A stretch of 64,000 bases of DNA from DASSUW01 sp963730535 (GTDB taxonomy: Bacteria; Actinomycetota; Thermoleophilia; Solirubrobacterales; Solirubrobacteraceae), in assembly GCA_963730535.1 (NCBI GenBank), contig CAVSRU010000002.1, forward strand, positions 62,001 through 126,000, given 5' to 3'. A model generated the notes under the pieces. That model saw only the letters and a list, made by a program, of their open reading frames with translations. It ran no database searches and had not been told where the DNA came from. This document shows, in pieces, positions 51,971-60,712 of this stretch. The position numbers were made by a program, and so were the translations under genes. Positions within the stretch are counted from its first letter, which is position 1; every line of letters starts with the position of its first letter.

Positions 51971-54900
51971 ATGCCCGAGGCCATCAGCTCCGAAGCACCG
52001 GCGCGGACCAAGATCAACAAGGCCGCGCCCACCATCGACGCAGGACGGTACCCACCCAAGCGGGCCGTGGGCGACACCGTGCACGTCTCTGCCGACATCT
52101 TCCGCGACGGCCACGAGATGCTGCGCGCGGTCGTGCGCTACAAGGCGCCCGGCGGCAAGCGCTGGCTCGAGTCGCCCATGCATGCGGTCGACGCGCACCA
52201 CCGCGGCGTCCGCTGGGAGGGCGAGTTCACGGTCGAGACCCCGGGCAGCTGGGAGTTCACGATCGAGGCCTGGAACGACCTCTTCGCCACCTGGCGCGAC
52301 GAGATGCACCGCAAGATCGACGCGGGACAGCACGACCTCCAGGGCGAGCTGTCCGAGGGCGTAGCGCTGCTCGAGCAGACGGCCGCTACGGCCAAGGACC
52401 CCGCCGATCGCGAGGCGATCAACGCGGCGATCGCGACGATGGGGAACCCGAAGCTCCCGGAGGCCGAGCACCACGAGGCGGCGATGAGCCCCGACCTCGC
52501 CGAGGCGGTCGAGCGCGTCGACCTGCGGCACGAGGCGACCTCGCTCGAGCAGCCGCTGCCGCTGGAGGTCGACCGCGTCCGCGGCCGCTTCTCGGCCTGG
52601 TACGAGCTGTTCCCGCGCTCATGGGGCGGCTTCACGGGCGTCGAGGCGCAGATCCCGGCGATCGCCGACCACGGCTTCGACGTCCTCTACTTCACGCCCG
52701 TCCACCCGATCGGCCGCAAGAACCGCAAGGGCCGCAACAACACGCTGGTGGCCGGGCCCGACGATCCCGGCGTGCCGTACGCGATCGGGTCCGAGGAGGG
52801 CGGCCACGAGGCGGTCCACCCGGAGCTGGGGACGATCGACGACCTGCGCTCGCTGTGCGAGACCGCGCGCGAGCACGGCATGGACGTGGCGCTCGACCTC
52901 GCGCTCAACGCGTCGGCCGACCACCCGTGGCTGACCGAGCACCCCGAGTGGTTCCAGCAGCGCCCCGACGGCACGATCAAGTACGCCGAGAACCCGCCCA
53001 AGAAGTACCAGGACATCTACAACTTCAACTGGGACACGCCGGCCTGGCGCGAGCTGTGGCAGGCGTGGCGCGAGATCGTGCTCGGGTGGGTGGACGTCGG
53101 CGTGAAGGTGTTCCGCGTCGACAACCCGCACACCAAGCCGTTCCCGTTCTGGGAGTGGCTGATCAAGGAGGTCCACGCCGTCGACCGCGACGTGATCTTC
53201 CTCTCGGAGGCGTTCACGCGGCGGGCGGTCATGCGCGAGCTGGCCAAGCTCGGCTTCACCCAGTCCTACACGTACTACACGTGGAAGAACTCGCGCTGGG
53301 AGCTGACCGAGTACGTGTCCGAGCTGAACTGGACCGAGGAGGTCGAGTACTTCCGGCCCAACTTCTTCGTCAACACGCACGACATCCTGCACGCGTACCT
53401 CCAGCACGGCGGGCCGCCCGCGTTCGTGACCCGGCTCGTGCTGGCCGCCACGCTCAGCCCCAGCTACGGGGTCTACTCCGGCTACGAGCACTTCGAGAAC
53501 GTGCCGCTGCGCGAGGGCAGCGAGGAGTACCTGAACTCGGAGAAGTACGAGATCCGGGAGCGGGCGTTCGACGGGCCGCTGCTGCCGATGATCCGGCGGC
53601 TGAACGAGGTCCGGCGCGAGAACCCCGCGCTCCAGGTGCTCGGCAACGTGCACTTCCTCGACACGGCGAACGACGCGCTGATCGCCTACGCGAAGACCGC
53701 TCCGGGCAACGTGGTGGTCGTGGTCGCGAACATCGACCCGCACAACGCGCAGGCCGGCGCCGTGCTCGTGCCCGCCCACCTCGGCCTGCCGCCGGTGTTC
53801 GCCGTGCAGGACCAGTTCACGGGCGACCACTACGACTGGCGGATCGGCAGCAACTACGTGCGCCTGGATCCGCAGGGGTCGCAGACCCACGTCCTTCAAA
53901 GTCGTCTCGTGAGCCGCAACGACCCCGGGCACTGGTTCGAGGCCGAGCCGCTGTGGTTCAAGACGGCCGTCTTCTACGAGATCCACACGCGCGCGTTCTT
54001 CGACGCGAACGGCGACGGCTCCGGTGACTTCCGGGGGCTGATCGAGAAGCTCGACTACCTGCAGTGGCTCGGCGTCAACTGCATCTGGCTGCTGCCGTTC
54101 TACGAGTCGCCGCTGCGCGACGGCGGCTACGACATCGCGGACTTCTTCACGATCCAGCCTGACTTCGGCACGGTCGACGACGTCCGCGACTTCATCGAGG
54201 CCGCCCACCAGCGCGGGATCCGCGTGATCGCCGACCTCGTCATGAACCACACGTCGAGCGACCACCCGTGGTTCCAGGAGTCGCGCATGGGTCCTGACAG
54301 CCCCAAGCGCGAGTGGTACGTCTGGTCGGACACCGTGCACAAGTACGAGGACGCGCGGATCATCTTCACGGACACCGAGACCTCGAACTGGACGTGGGAC
54401 GACGATGCGGGCGCCTACTTCTGGCACCGGTTCTTCTCCCACCAGCCGGACCTCAACTACGACAACCCCGAGGTCCAGGAGGCGATGCTCGAGGTCCTGC
54501 GCTTCTGGCTCGACCTCGGGATGGACGGCTTCCGGCTCGACGCCGTGCCCTACCTGTACGAGCGCGAGGGCACCAACGGCGAGAACCTGCCGGAGACCCA
54601 CTCGTACCTCAAGCGGGTGCGCGCGGAGATCGACTCGAAGTACCCGGACCGCGTGCTGCTGGCCGAGGCCAACCAGTGGCCGGCGGACGTCGTCGAGTAC
54701 TTCGGCGACGGCGACGAGTGCCACATGGCCTTCCACTTCCCGGTCATGCCGCGCATGTTCATGGCCCTGCGGCGGGAAGAGGCCACTCCCATCTACGAGA
54801 TCCTGCGCCAGACGCCGGGCATCCCGGACAACTGCCAGTGGGGCCTGTTCCTGCGCAACCACGACGAGCTGACGCTCGAGATGGTGACCGACGAGGAGCG

Positions 54901-55585
54901 GGACTACATGTACGGCGAGTACGCCAAGGACCCGCGGATGAAGATCAACGTGGGCATCCGCCGGCGGCTCGCCCCGCTGCTCGACGGCGGGCGCGACGAG
55001 ATCGAGCTGATGCACGCGATCATGTTCTCCCTGCCCGGCACGCCGGTCCTCTACTACGGCGACGAGATCGCGATGGGGGACAACGTCTACCTCGGCGACC
55101 GCGACGGCGTGCGGACGCCGATGCAGTGGACCGGCGACCGCAACGGCGGCTTCAGCCGGGCCGACTTCGCGCAGCTCTACGCGCCGCCGCTGATGGACCC
55201 GGTGTACGGCTTCCAGGCCGTGAACGTCGAGGCCCAGCTGCGCACCCCGACGTCGCTGCTGCGCTGGCTGCGGCGGTTCATCTCGCTGCGCCAGGAGCAC
55301 CCGGTCTTCGGGCTCGGGACCTACGAGCCGATCGAGCCCTCGAACCCGAAGGTGTTCGCGCACCTGCGCGTCTACGAGGACGACGTGATGCTGTGCGTGC
55401 ACAACCTCGCGCGCTCGGCGCAGGCGGTCGAGCTCGACCTCGCGGCCTACGAGGGCCGGGTGCCCGTCGAGGTCTTCGGCCGCTCGCGCTTCCCCGCCCT
55501 CGGCGAGCTCCCGTACCTGCTCACGCTCGCCCCGCGCGGCTTCTACTGGTTCCAGCTGACGGAGGACGACAGTGCCTCCGATTGA
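51971..55585 (+). CDS. GlgE-TreS fusion: maltosyltransferase joined to trehalose synthase
   Basis: The 1,204 residues contain two complete GH13 enzymes. Residues 1-640 are GlgE: an N-terminal beta-domain, then FTPVHPIGRKNRKGRNN, VFRVDNPHTKP (nucleophile), FLSEAFTR (acid/base) and FVNTHDILH. Residues about 647-1204 are trehalose synthase: WFKTAVFYEIHTRAFFDANG, GFRLDAVPYLY, LLAEANQWP, FLRNHDEL and TPMQWTGDRNGGFS. GlgE extends alpha-1,4-glucan with maltose-1-phosphate; TreS interconverts trehalose and maltose. Val647 is encoded by GTG and is followed by text that reads like a stand-alone TreS start. The maltokinase that links the two reactions follows with 14 bp overlap. Confidence 0.93.
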   Translation: MPEAISSEAPARTKINKAAPTIDAGRYPPKRAVGDTVHVSADIFRDGHEMLRAVVRYKAPGGKRWLESPMHAVDAHHRGVRWEGEFTVETPGSWEFTIEAWNDLFATWRDEMHRKIDAGQHDLQGELSEGVALLEQTAATAKDPADREAINAAIATMGNPKLPEAEHHEAAMSPDLAEAVERVDLRHEATSLEQPLPLEVDRVRGRFSAWYELFPRSWGGFTGVEAQIPAIADHGFDVLYFTPVHPIGRKNRKGRNNTLVAGPDDPGVPYAIGSEEGGHEAVHPELGTIDDLRSLCETAREHGMDVALDLALNASADHPWLTEHPEWFQQRPDGTIKYAENPPKKYQDIYNFNWDTPAWRELWQAWREIVLGWVDVGVKVFRVDNPHTKPFPFWEWLIKEVHAVDRDVIFLSEAFTRRAVMRELAKLGFTQSYTYYTWKNSRWELTEYVSELNWTEEVEYFRPNFFVNTHDILHAYLQHGGPPAFVTRLVLAATLSPSYGVYSGYEHFENVPLREGSEEYLNSEKYEIRERAFDGPLLPMIRRLNEVRRENPALQVLGNVHFLDTANDALIAYAKTAPGNVVVVVANIDPHNAQAGAVLVPAHLGLPPVFAVQDQFTGDHYDWRIGSNYVRLDPQGSQTHVLQSRLVSRNDPGHWFEAEPLWFKTAVFYEIHTRAFFDANGDGSGDFRGLIEKLDYLQWLGVNCIWLLPFYESPLRDGGYDIADFFTIQPDFGTVDDVRDFIEAAHQRGIRVIADLVMNHTSSDHPWFQESRMGPDSPKREWYVWSDTVHKYEDARIIFTDTETSNWTWDDDAGAYFWHRFFSHQPDLNYDNPEVQEAMLEVLRFWLDLGMDGFRLDAVPYLYEREGTNGENLPETHSYLKRVRAEIDSKYPDRVLLAEANQWPADVVEYFGDGDECHMAFHFPVMPRMFMALRREEATPIYEILRQTPGIPDNCQWGLFLRNHDELTLEMVTDEERDYMYGEYAKDPRMKINVGIRRRLAPLLDGGRDEIELMHAIMFSLPGTPVLYYGDEIAMGDNVYLGDRDGVRTPMQWTGDRNGGFSRADFAQLYAPPLMDPVYGFQAVNVEAQLRTPTSLLRWLRRFISLRQEHPVFGLGTYEPIEPSNPKVFAHLRVYEDDVMLCVHNLARSAQAVELDLAAYEGRVPVEVFGRSRFPALGELPYLLTLAPRGFYWFQLTEDDSASD

Positions 55586-56960
55586 CCTTTCGATCCTCGA
55601 CGCGGAGACGTTCCAGCAGTGGATCGTCGAGCAGCGCTGGTTCGGCTCCAAGGCGCGCGACGTGGCCCACATCGAGATCTCCGAGTGCGTGCCGTTGCGG
55701 GAGGAGCCGCCGATGCTGGCGCTCGCCCTCATCGAGGCACGCTTCGGGGAGGGGACGCACGAGACCTACCAGGTGCCGATCGGGATGCGCCCGGCCGAGG
55801 AGGGCTGGAGCGAGCGGGTGATCGCGGAGGCGGGCGGGCTGACGTTCTACGACGCTCTCGCCGACCCGGCGTGCGGGCGGGAGCTGCTGCACCGCATGCG
55901 CAGCGGGGACGAGGAGAACGTGTCGGACGGGGTGCTGCGGTTCCGGTGGGCCGCGTCGGCGGGCGCGGGCCTCGGCGGCACGGTCGACGTGCGGCCGGTC
56001 GGCGTCGAGCAGTCCAACTCGTCGATCGTGTTCGGCGAGGCGCTGATCCTGAAGGCCTTCCGGCGGGTGGAGCCGGGCGTGAACCCGGAGCTCGAGCTGC
56101 TGCGCTTCCTGTCCGAGCGCGGGTTCCCGAACATCGCCTCGCTGGCCGGGTGGTACGAGTTCGAGGGCCGGTTCGTCGACGCCACGCTCGGCATCCTGCA
56201 GGAGTATCTGGCGGGCGCCCGGGGCGGCTGGGAGCTGGCCCTCGAGCAGCTCTCCTCCGACCCTGAGCGGCTGCTCAAGGACTTGAGGGCGCTGGGCGAG
56301 GTGACCGGCGACCTGCACACCGTCCTGGGGTCGGACAACACGTCCCCGGAGTTCGCGCCCGACGAGCCCAGCCAGGAATCGCTCTCGCTGCTCACGGCGG
56401 ACGTCGACGAGCAGATCGAGCGGATCTTCCGCGACCTGCCGGAGTCCGACGCGCTGGCCCCGATCGCCGGCCGCGGCCAGGACGTGCGCGAGACGCTTCA
56501 GGCGCTCTCGCACATCGGCGCGGGCGGGCGGGTGATCCGCACGCACGGCGACTACCACCTCGGCCAGACCATGCTCTCCGACCGTGGCTGGGTGATCCTC
56601 GACTTCGAGGGCGAGCCGGCGCGGCCGCTGCCCGAGCGGCGCCGCAAACGCTCTCCCCTGCGCGACGTGGCGGGCATGCTGCGCTCGTTCTCGTACGTGA
56701 CCGCGGGGGCGCGGCTGCTGCGCTCCGAGACGGCGCCCGACGACTGGGAGGACCGCGCGCGCGAGACCTTCCTGGAGGGCTACTTCGACCGCGTCGACCC
56801 GTCGCTGCTGCCGCCGGGCGCGGCGCCGACGCGCCAGCTGCTGGCGGTCTTCGAGCTCGAGAAGGCGGTCTACGAGCTGCGCTACGAGCTCAACAACCGG
56901 CCGGACTGGGTCCCGATCCCGGTGGCCGGGATCGAGCGCCTGATCGACGCGTCGTACTAG
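55572..56960 (+). CDS. mak: Maltokinase
   Basis: The 462 residues match the Mak/Pep2 family: IVEQRWFGSKARDV near the N-terminus, VEQSNSSIVFGEALILKAFRR (lysine), HGDYHLGQTM (catalytic loop) and ILDFEGEPARP (metal loop). It phosphorylates maltose with ATP to maltose-1-phosphate, the GlgE donor. The start is GTG inside the GlgE-TreS gene, so translation is coupled, consistent with the three activities working as a relay. It is convergent with the next gene via a shared CTAG. Confidence 0.94.
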   Translation: MPPIDLSILDAETFQQWIVEQRWFGSKARDVAHIEISECVPLREEPPMLALALIEARFGEGTHETYQVPIGMRPAEEGWSERVIAEAGGLTFYDALADPACGRELLHRMRSGDEENVSDGVLRFRWAASAGAGLGGTVDVRPVGVEQSNSSIVFGEALILKAFRRVEPGVNPELELLRFLSERGFPNIASLAGWYEFEGRFVDATLGILQEYLAGARGGWELALEQLSSDPERLLKDLRALGEVTGDLHTVLGSDNTSPEFAPDEPSQESLSLLTADVDEQIERIFRDLPESDALAPIAGRGQDVRETLQALSHIGAGGRVIRTHGDYHLGQTMLSDRGWVILDFEGEPARPLPERRRKRSPLRDVAGMLRSFSYVTAGARLLRSETAPDDWEDRARETFLEGYFDRVDPSLLPPGAAPTRQLLAVFELEKAVYELRYELNNRPDWVPIPVAGIERLIDASY

Positions 56961-57760
56961 GCGCAGCCCTCGTCGAAGTCGACCTCGGGCCGGAAGCCGA
57001 CCGAGACCTCGACGACCAGGTCGTCCTGGTCGGTCATGACCACGCGGCGCCGGGGCGGGCCGGCGTCGACCGTCGTGCGGTAGATGAGGTCCTCACCGCC
57101 GGGGATGAACGGCGCCGGCTGGCGCCGATCGGGCGCGCCGTAGATCGCGATCGCCTGGGCCTCGGTGTCGCCGATGCGCAGGCCCTCGGCGGTGGCCAGC
57201 GAGGCGCCGGTGATCACGAGCCGCCTCACGACGCCGTTGGTCGTGAGGCCGAAGAACGCCGTGTTCAGGCCACGGGTGCCGAAGGTCTGGCACGGCGGGT
57301 TGAAGAGGTCGTGGCGGTCGAGCCGCGTCCGCGTCGCCCATTGGGCGCCGCCGAACGTCATCCCGAGCTCGAGCGGCCCGAACCGGTCCACGGTCAGGCG
57401 GCTCGCGGCGTTCACCGGCGGAGCTGTCGGGGTGGGGCGGAGCGCGCAGGAGCGCCGGAGCAGGTCGCGCCGCACCTGGCCGCCACGCGACCGGCGCCAG
57501 CCTGGCGGGTGGCGGCGCAGCAGCACCGTCGCGCGGCCGCGCGAGACATGGGCGAAGTGCACGGCCGCCTGCCGCGGCCGCGCCCGGTGCACGCAGATGC
57601 GGTTGACGGCCGAGCCGCTCCCCGCCACCCCGGGGTGCCGGTCGGCCCAGCGCAGGATCGTGGCCCGCTCGTTCAGGCTCGGGGGCCGGAGCGGGGAGGC
57701 TGCCGACGCGGCGCCGGGGACGGCGAGCAGCAGCGCGACGGTGCCGGCGAGCCTCACCAT
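56957..57760 (-). CDS. Secreted protein of unknown function, 267 residues
   Basis: A signal peptide (LAGTVALLLAVPGAASAA) is followed by a basic region and a C-terminal domain with RFGPLELGMTFGGAQWATRT and GLRIGDTEAQAIAIYGAPD. The latter pattern resembles repeats that sense or bind in exported proteins. Four cysteines may form disulfides. No function is assigned. Confidence 0.7.
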   Translation of the reverse strand: MVRLAGTVALLLAVPGAASAASPLRPPSLNERATILRWADRHPGVAGSGSAVNRICVHRARPRQAAVHFAHVSRGRATVLLRRHPPGWRRSRGGQVRRDLLRRSCALRPTPTAPPVNAASRLTVDRFGPLELGMTFGGAQWATRTRLDRHDLFNPPCQTFGTRGLNTAFFGLTTNGVVRRLVITGASLATAEGLRIGDTEAQAIAIYGAPDRRQPAPFIPGGEDLIYRTTVDAGPPRRRVVMTDQDDLVVEVSVGFRPEVDFDEGCA

Positions 57761-57810
57761 TGCGCCGACAGTACTTGAGGCCGCGAACGGGCAGGAGTAG
57801 CGTCGGCCAC

Positions 57811-58134
57811 ATGTTCGCCAGCATCCGCCGCTATCGCATCGAGAAGGGCTCCGTCAACGAGCTCATGACGCTGATCGACACGAGCTTCACCGAGAACGTC
57901 CAGAAGATCGAGGGGTTCGTCGAGTACCAGGCGCTCGAGTGCGGTAACGGCGAGCTGATCACGATCACGACCTACCACGACCGCACTGGGGCCGAGGCGT
58001 CGACGGAGACGGCGGCCGACTGGGTGAAGAACACGCTCGGCGACCGGTTCGAGTTCCGGCGCCTGGAGGCGTTCGTCGCCGAGGTCGTGATCAGCCGCGC
58101 CAAGGCCGACGTGCTCGAGCCCGAGCACTACTGA
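57811..58134 (+). CDS. Small ABM-like (dimeric alpha/beta barrel) protein
   Basis: The 107 residues read FASIRRYRIEKGSVNELMTL, FVEYQALECGNGELITITTY, which fits the ABM/dimeric alpha-beta barrel fold. Its role is unknown. The ATG at 57811 is preferred over an earlier ATG that would cross the divergent gene start; GCAGGAG stands about 15 bases upstream. Confidence 0.72.
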   Translation: MFASIRRYRIEKGSVNELMTLIDTSFTENVQKIEGFVEYQALECGNGELITITTYHDRTGAEASTETAADWVKNTLGDRFEFRRLEAFVAEVVISRAKADVLEPEHY

Positions 58135-58178
58135 CGCCGCCCGCCGTTCGAAATCGGCGGGCTGGGTAGCCTGATCGC

Positions 58179-58484
58179 ATGATCGGCGCACTCATCCTCG
58201 GCTTCATCGCCGGTGTCATCGGGCGGCTCCTTATGCCGGGCGACGTCTTCCGCCACATGAGCGGTCCGGCGTCCTGGCTCACCTCCTTGCTGCTCGGCCT
58301 GGCCGGCGCTGCGCTCGGATGGTTCATCTTCACCGACCTTCTGGGCATCGGCGACGACGACGTCTTCGACCTCGGCGGGCTCCTCTCCGCGGTCATCGGC
58401 GTGCTGATCCTGCTGCCGATCGCCGGGTTCGTGCTGCGCCGCACGGGGCTGTCTCCCGAGCGGCCCCGAGAACGCCTGAGCTGA
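58179..58484 (+). CDS. GlsB/YeaQ/YmgE family membrane protein
   Basis: The 101 residues have three hydrophobic helices with the family pattern IGALILGFIAGVIGRLLMPG and LLGLAGAALGWFIF. The family is a stress-associated small membrane protein (transglycosylase-associated annotation is historical). It lies 44 bp after the ABM-like gene. Confidence 0.88.
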   Translation: MIGALILGFIAGVIGRLLMPGDVFRHMSGPASWLTSLLLGLAGAALGWFIFTDLLGIGDDDVFDLGGLLSAVIGVLILLPIAGFVLRRTGLSPERPRERLS

Positions 58485-58496
58485 CCGGTCCTCGTG

Positions 58497-58510
58497 CGAA
58501 CATGTGTTCG
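58497..58510. promoter_or_regulatory. LexA SOS box over the dinB start
   Basis: cgaacatgtgttcg at 58497-58510 is a perfect CGAAC-N4-GTTCG site, the LexA consensus of actinobacteria and Bacillus. It overlaps the candidate starts of dinB, so LexA would block transcription close to the translation start. This implies a very short or leaderless mRNA. Confidence 0.85.
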
Positions 58511-59694
58511 TGCGAGGCGAGGCGACCATCCTGCATGCGGACCTGGATGCGTTCTTCGCCTCGGTCGAGCAGCGCGATGACCCGCGGCTGAGCGGTCGCG
58601 CGGTCATCGTCGGCATGGGCGTGGTGCTGGCGTGCAGCTACGAGGCGAAGGCGAAGGGCGTGCACTCGGCGATGGGCGGGCGCGTGGCGCGGCGGCTGTG
58701 CCCCGAGGCGGTCGTGGTCAAGCCACGGTTCTCCGCGTACGTGGACGCGAGCCGCGCGGTGTTCGCCGTGTTCGAGGACACCACGCCGCTGGTCGAGGGG
58801 CTGTCGATCGACGAGGCGTTCCTCGACGTGCGCGGCATGGAGCGGATCGCCGGGTCGCCGGAGGAGATGGCGGTCAAGCTCCGGCGTGAGGTCCGGGAGC
58901 GGGTCGGGCTCCCGATCACGGTCGGCGTCGCGCGCACGAAGTTCCTGGCCAAGGTCGCGAGCGCGGTGGCGAAGCCCGACGGGCTGCTCGTCGTGCCGCC
59001 GGGCGAGGAGCTCGCCTTCCTGCATCCGCTGCCGATCGAGCGCCTCTGGGGCGTGGGCCCGAAGACCGCCGCCAAGCTCCGCGACCGCAACATCGCCACC
59101 GTCGGCCAGGTCGCCCAGCTGGGGGAGCGGACGCTGGTCACCCTGGTCGGCCGCGCGGCCGGGCGGCAGCTCTTCGCGCTCGCCAACAACCGCGACCCGC
59201 GGCGGGTGCGGGTTGGCGTGCGGCGGCGCTCGATGGGCTCCCAGTGCGCGATCGGCCGCGGGCACCACCCGCCGGAGAAGCTCCACGCGATCCTGCTCGC
59301 GATCGTCGACCGGCTTGCGCGCCGGCTCCGCGCCGCCCGCCGGGTGTGCCGGACCGTCGTCCTGCGCCTGCGGTTCGACGACTTCACGCGCGCTACGCGG
59401 TCGCGCACCATGCCCGGGTCGACAGCTCTTACTCGCGCGATCCTCGAGACGGCCGAGGCGCTGCTAGCGGAAAATCGAGCATTGATAGAGGAACGAGGCG
59501 TGACGTTGCTCGGCCTCTCCCTCTCGAACCTGACCGAGGACCGCACCGGCCAGCTCGACCTCGCCGTCGACCGCCGCCGCAGCCTCGACCACGCGCTCGA
59601 CACCGTCCGCGACCGCTACGGAGCCTCCGCGATCACCCGAGCCGTCCTGCTCGGCCGCAACACCGGCTTCGAGATGCCGGTCCTGCCGGACTGA
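58510..59694 (+). CDS. dinB: DNA polymerase IV (Y family)
   Basis: The 394 residues show all Y-family motifs: ILHADLDAFFASVEQRDDP (metal Asp), ACSYEAKAKGVHSAMGG, GLSIDEAFLDV (catalytic Asp-Glu) and TVGVARTKFLAKVASAVAKP. The HhH region (RLWGVGPKTAAKLRD) and little-finger domain follow. No beta-clamp motif is evident at the C-terminal end. GTG at 58510 is chosen because it follows the LexA box; GTG at 58504 lies inside the box. It performs translesion synthesis under SOS control. Confidence 0.95.
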   Translation: MRGEATILHADLDAFFASVEQRDDPRLSGRAVIVGMGVVLACSYEAKAKGVHSAMGGRVARRLCPEAVVVKPRFSAYVDASRAVFAVFEDTTPLVEGLSIDEAFLDVRGMERIAGSPEEMAVKLRREVRERVGLPITVGVARTKFLAKVASAVAKPDGLLVVPPGEELAFLHPLPIERLWGVGPKTAAKLRDRNIATVGQVAQLGERTLVTLVGRAAGRQLFALANNRDPRRVRVGVRRRSMGSQCAIGRGHHPPEKLHAILLAIVDRLARRLRAARRVCRTVVLRLRFDDFTRATRSRTMPGSTALTRAILETAEALLAENRALIEERGVTLLGLSLSNLTEDRTGQLDLAVDRRRSLDHALDTVRDRYGASAITRAVLLGRNTGFEMPVLPD

Positions 59695-59704
59695 CCGCCC
59701 CCCG

Positions 59705-59844
59705 GCGAACGTCAACGGCGGCTGGGTAGGGAGAGTGTTGTGACGTTTGCGTGCTGATTCGTCACGCGATGTGCGCCACGATCGCGGTTATGCCCGAACT
59801 ATCCCGATTAGCCCCGGAAACCGGGGCCTATCCGAGATAGTTCG
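59705..59844. repeat. Nested palindromic element, copy D (right end missing)
   Basis: The left end gcgaacgtcaacggcggc (59705) is the same as in copy C and begins ten bases after the dinB stop. One 50-bp hairpin module follows at 59795-59844, opening cgaactatcccg and closing agatagttcg around a gccccgg-aaa-ccggggc stem. The right inverted end is absent; the pseudogene begins straight after the hairpin. The stretch between (59735-59790) matches nothing else in the window. Confidence 0.78.
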
Positions 59845-60696
59845 CGCACTGGCGGCGGAGCAGGACGGAATCGTCCGCCGAACGCAGCTCTTGTCGCGCG
59901 GCATCGAGAGATAGGCGATCGACCGCGCATTGCGCTCGGGCGACGCTGCATCGGCTCAACCGCGGCGTCTACTCCTCCATCGCCCCCGAGCTGCTGACCG
60001 AAGACGCGCTCCTCCTCAGTGCGCTGTTCGCCGCAGGCCCCGGCGCGTTCTTGAGCCACGGCACAGCAGCATGGCGCTGGCAGATCATCCCCGCGCCGCC
60101 CATCGCCGTCGAGGTACGCACCCCGCGAGACCGCGGCGTCCTACGTCCGGGCGACGTCGTCCACGAACGGCCGCTTCCTCAGCACATCCGTCACCCGCAC
60201 GCTGCTCGACCTCGCCGCGCACTACACACAACCAGCGCTGCGAAGAGCCCTCGCCGAGGCCGAGTTCCAGCACGACGTCCGCCCCGACGACATCACGCGC
60301 ACCCTCCGCCGCGGCCACCCGGGCAGCGCCGCGCTCCGAGCCGCGCTCGACGCCCACGCCCCGGGCCACGGCCAGGCCAAGAGCAGCCTTGAAAAGCGCT
60401 TCCGGGCCCTGCTGACCCGCCACCGCATCGAGCTGCCCGAGCGCAATCAGCCGCTCGGCCCGTACATCGTCGACTGCATTTGGCGAACACGCCGCGTCGT
60501 CGTCGAGCTCGACGGCCGCCAGCACGCCCGCCCGCACCAGGCCGACACGGACGACGACCGCGACATCTGGCTCCGCCGCCACCGCTTCGTGCCGCGCCGC
60601 TACGGGACCAAGCAGGTCGACCACCACCCCGACGACGTGATCGCCGACGTGCTCGCCGCGTTCGCCGACGCGGTCGCGCTCGGGTACGCCGAATAG
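59845..60696 (+). pseudogene. Decayed AbiEi-antitoxin-like/DUF559 nuclease-like gene
   Basis: Three frames together give one protein of a family common in actinobacteria. Frame 1 gives ALAAEQDGIVRRTQLLSRGI, then a TAG stop at 59912. After a shift near 59945 the next frame gives LHRLNRGVYSSIAPELL, FLSHGTAAWRW and DRGVLRPGDVVHERPLP. After another shift near 60155 the third gives RTLLDLAAHYTQPALRRALA and VVVELDGRQHARPHQADTDD, a DUF559/PD-(D/E)xK-like end, and stops at 60696. Both shifts are in the +1 direction. The intact family pairs a winged-helix domain with a nuclease-like fold. It is clearly dead as a single protein. Confidence 0.82.
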
Positions 60697-60712
60697 CGGC
60701 CGATCGCCTGAA

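Noticed and set aside
52619..55732. A 1,037-residue minus-strand frame opposite GlgE-TreS
   Set aside because: Mirror-strand frame of a real GH13 gene with every catalytic motif; no homology of its own.
58502..58560. ATG at 58502 as the dinB start
   Set aside because: It is out of frame with ILHADLDAFFAS; the in-frame starts are GTG at 58504 or 58510.
18916..60000. The four palindromic copies as insertion sequences with transposase
   Set aside because: None contains a transposase frame; they are 140-341 bp, so at most non-autonomous.
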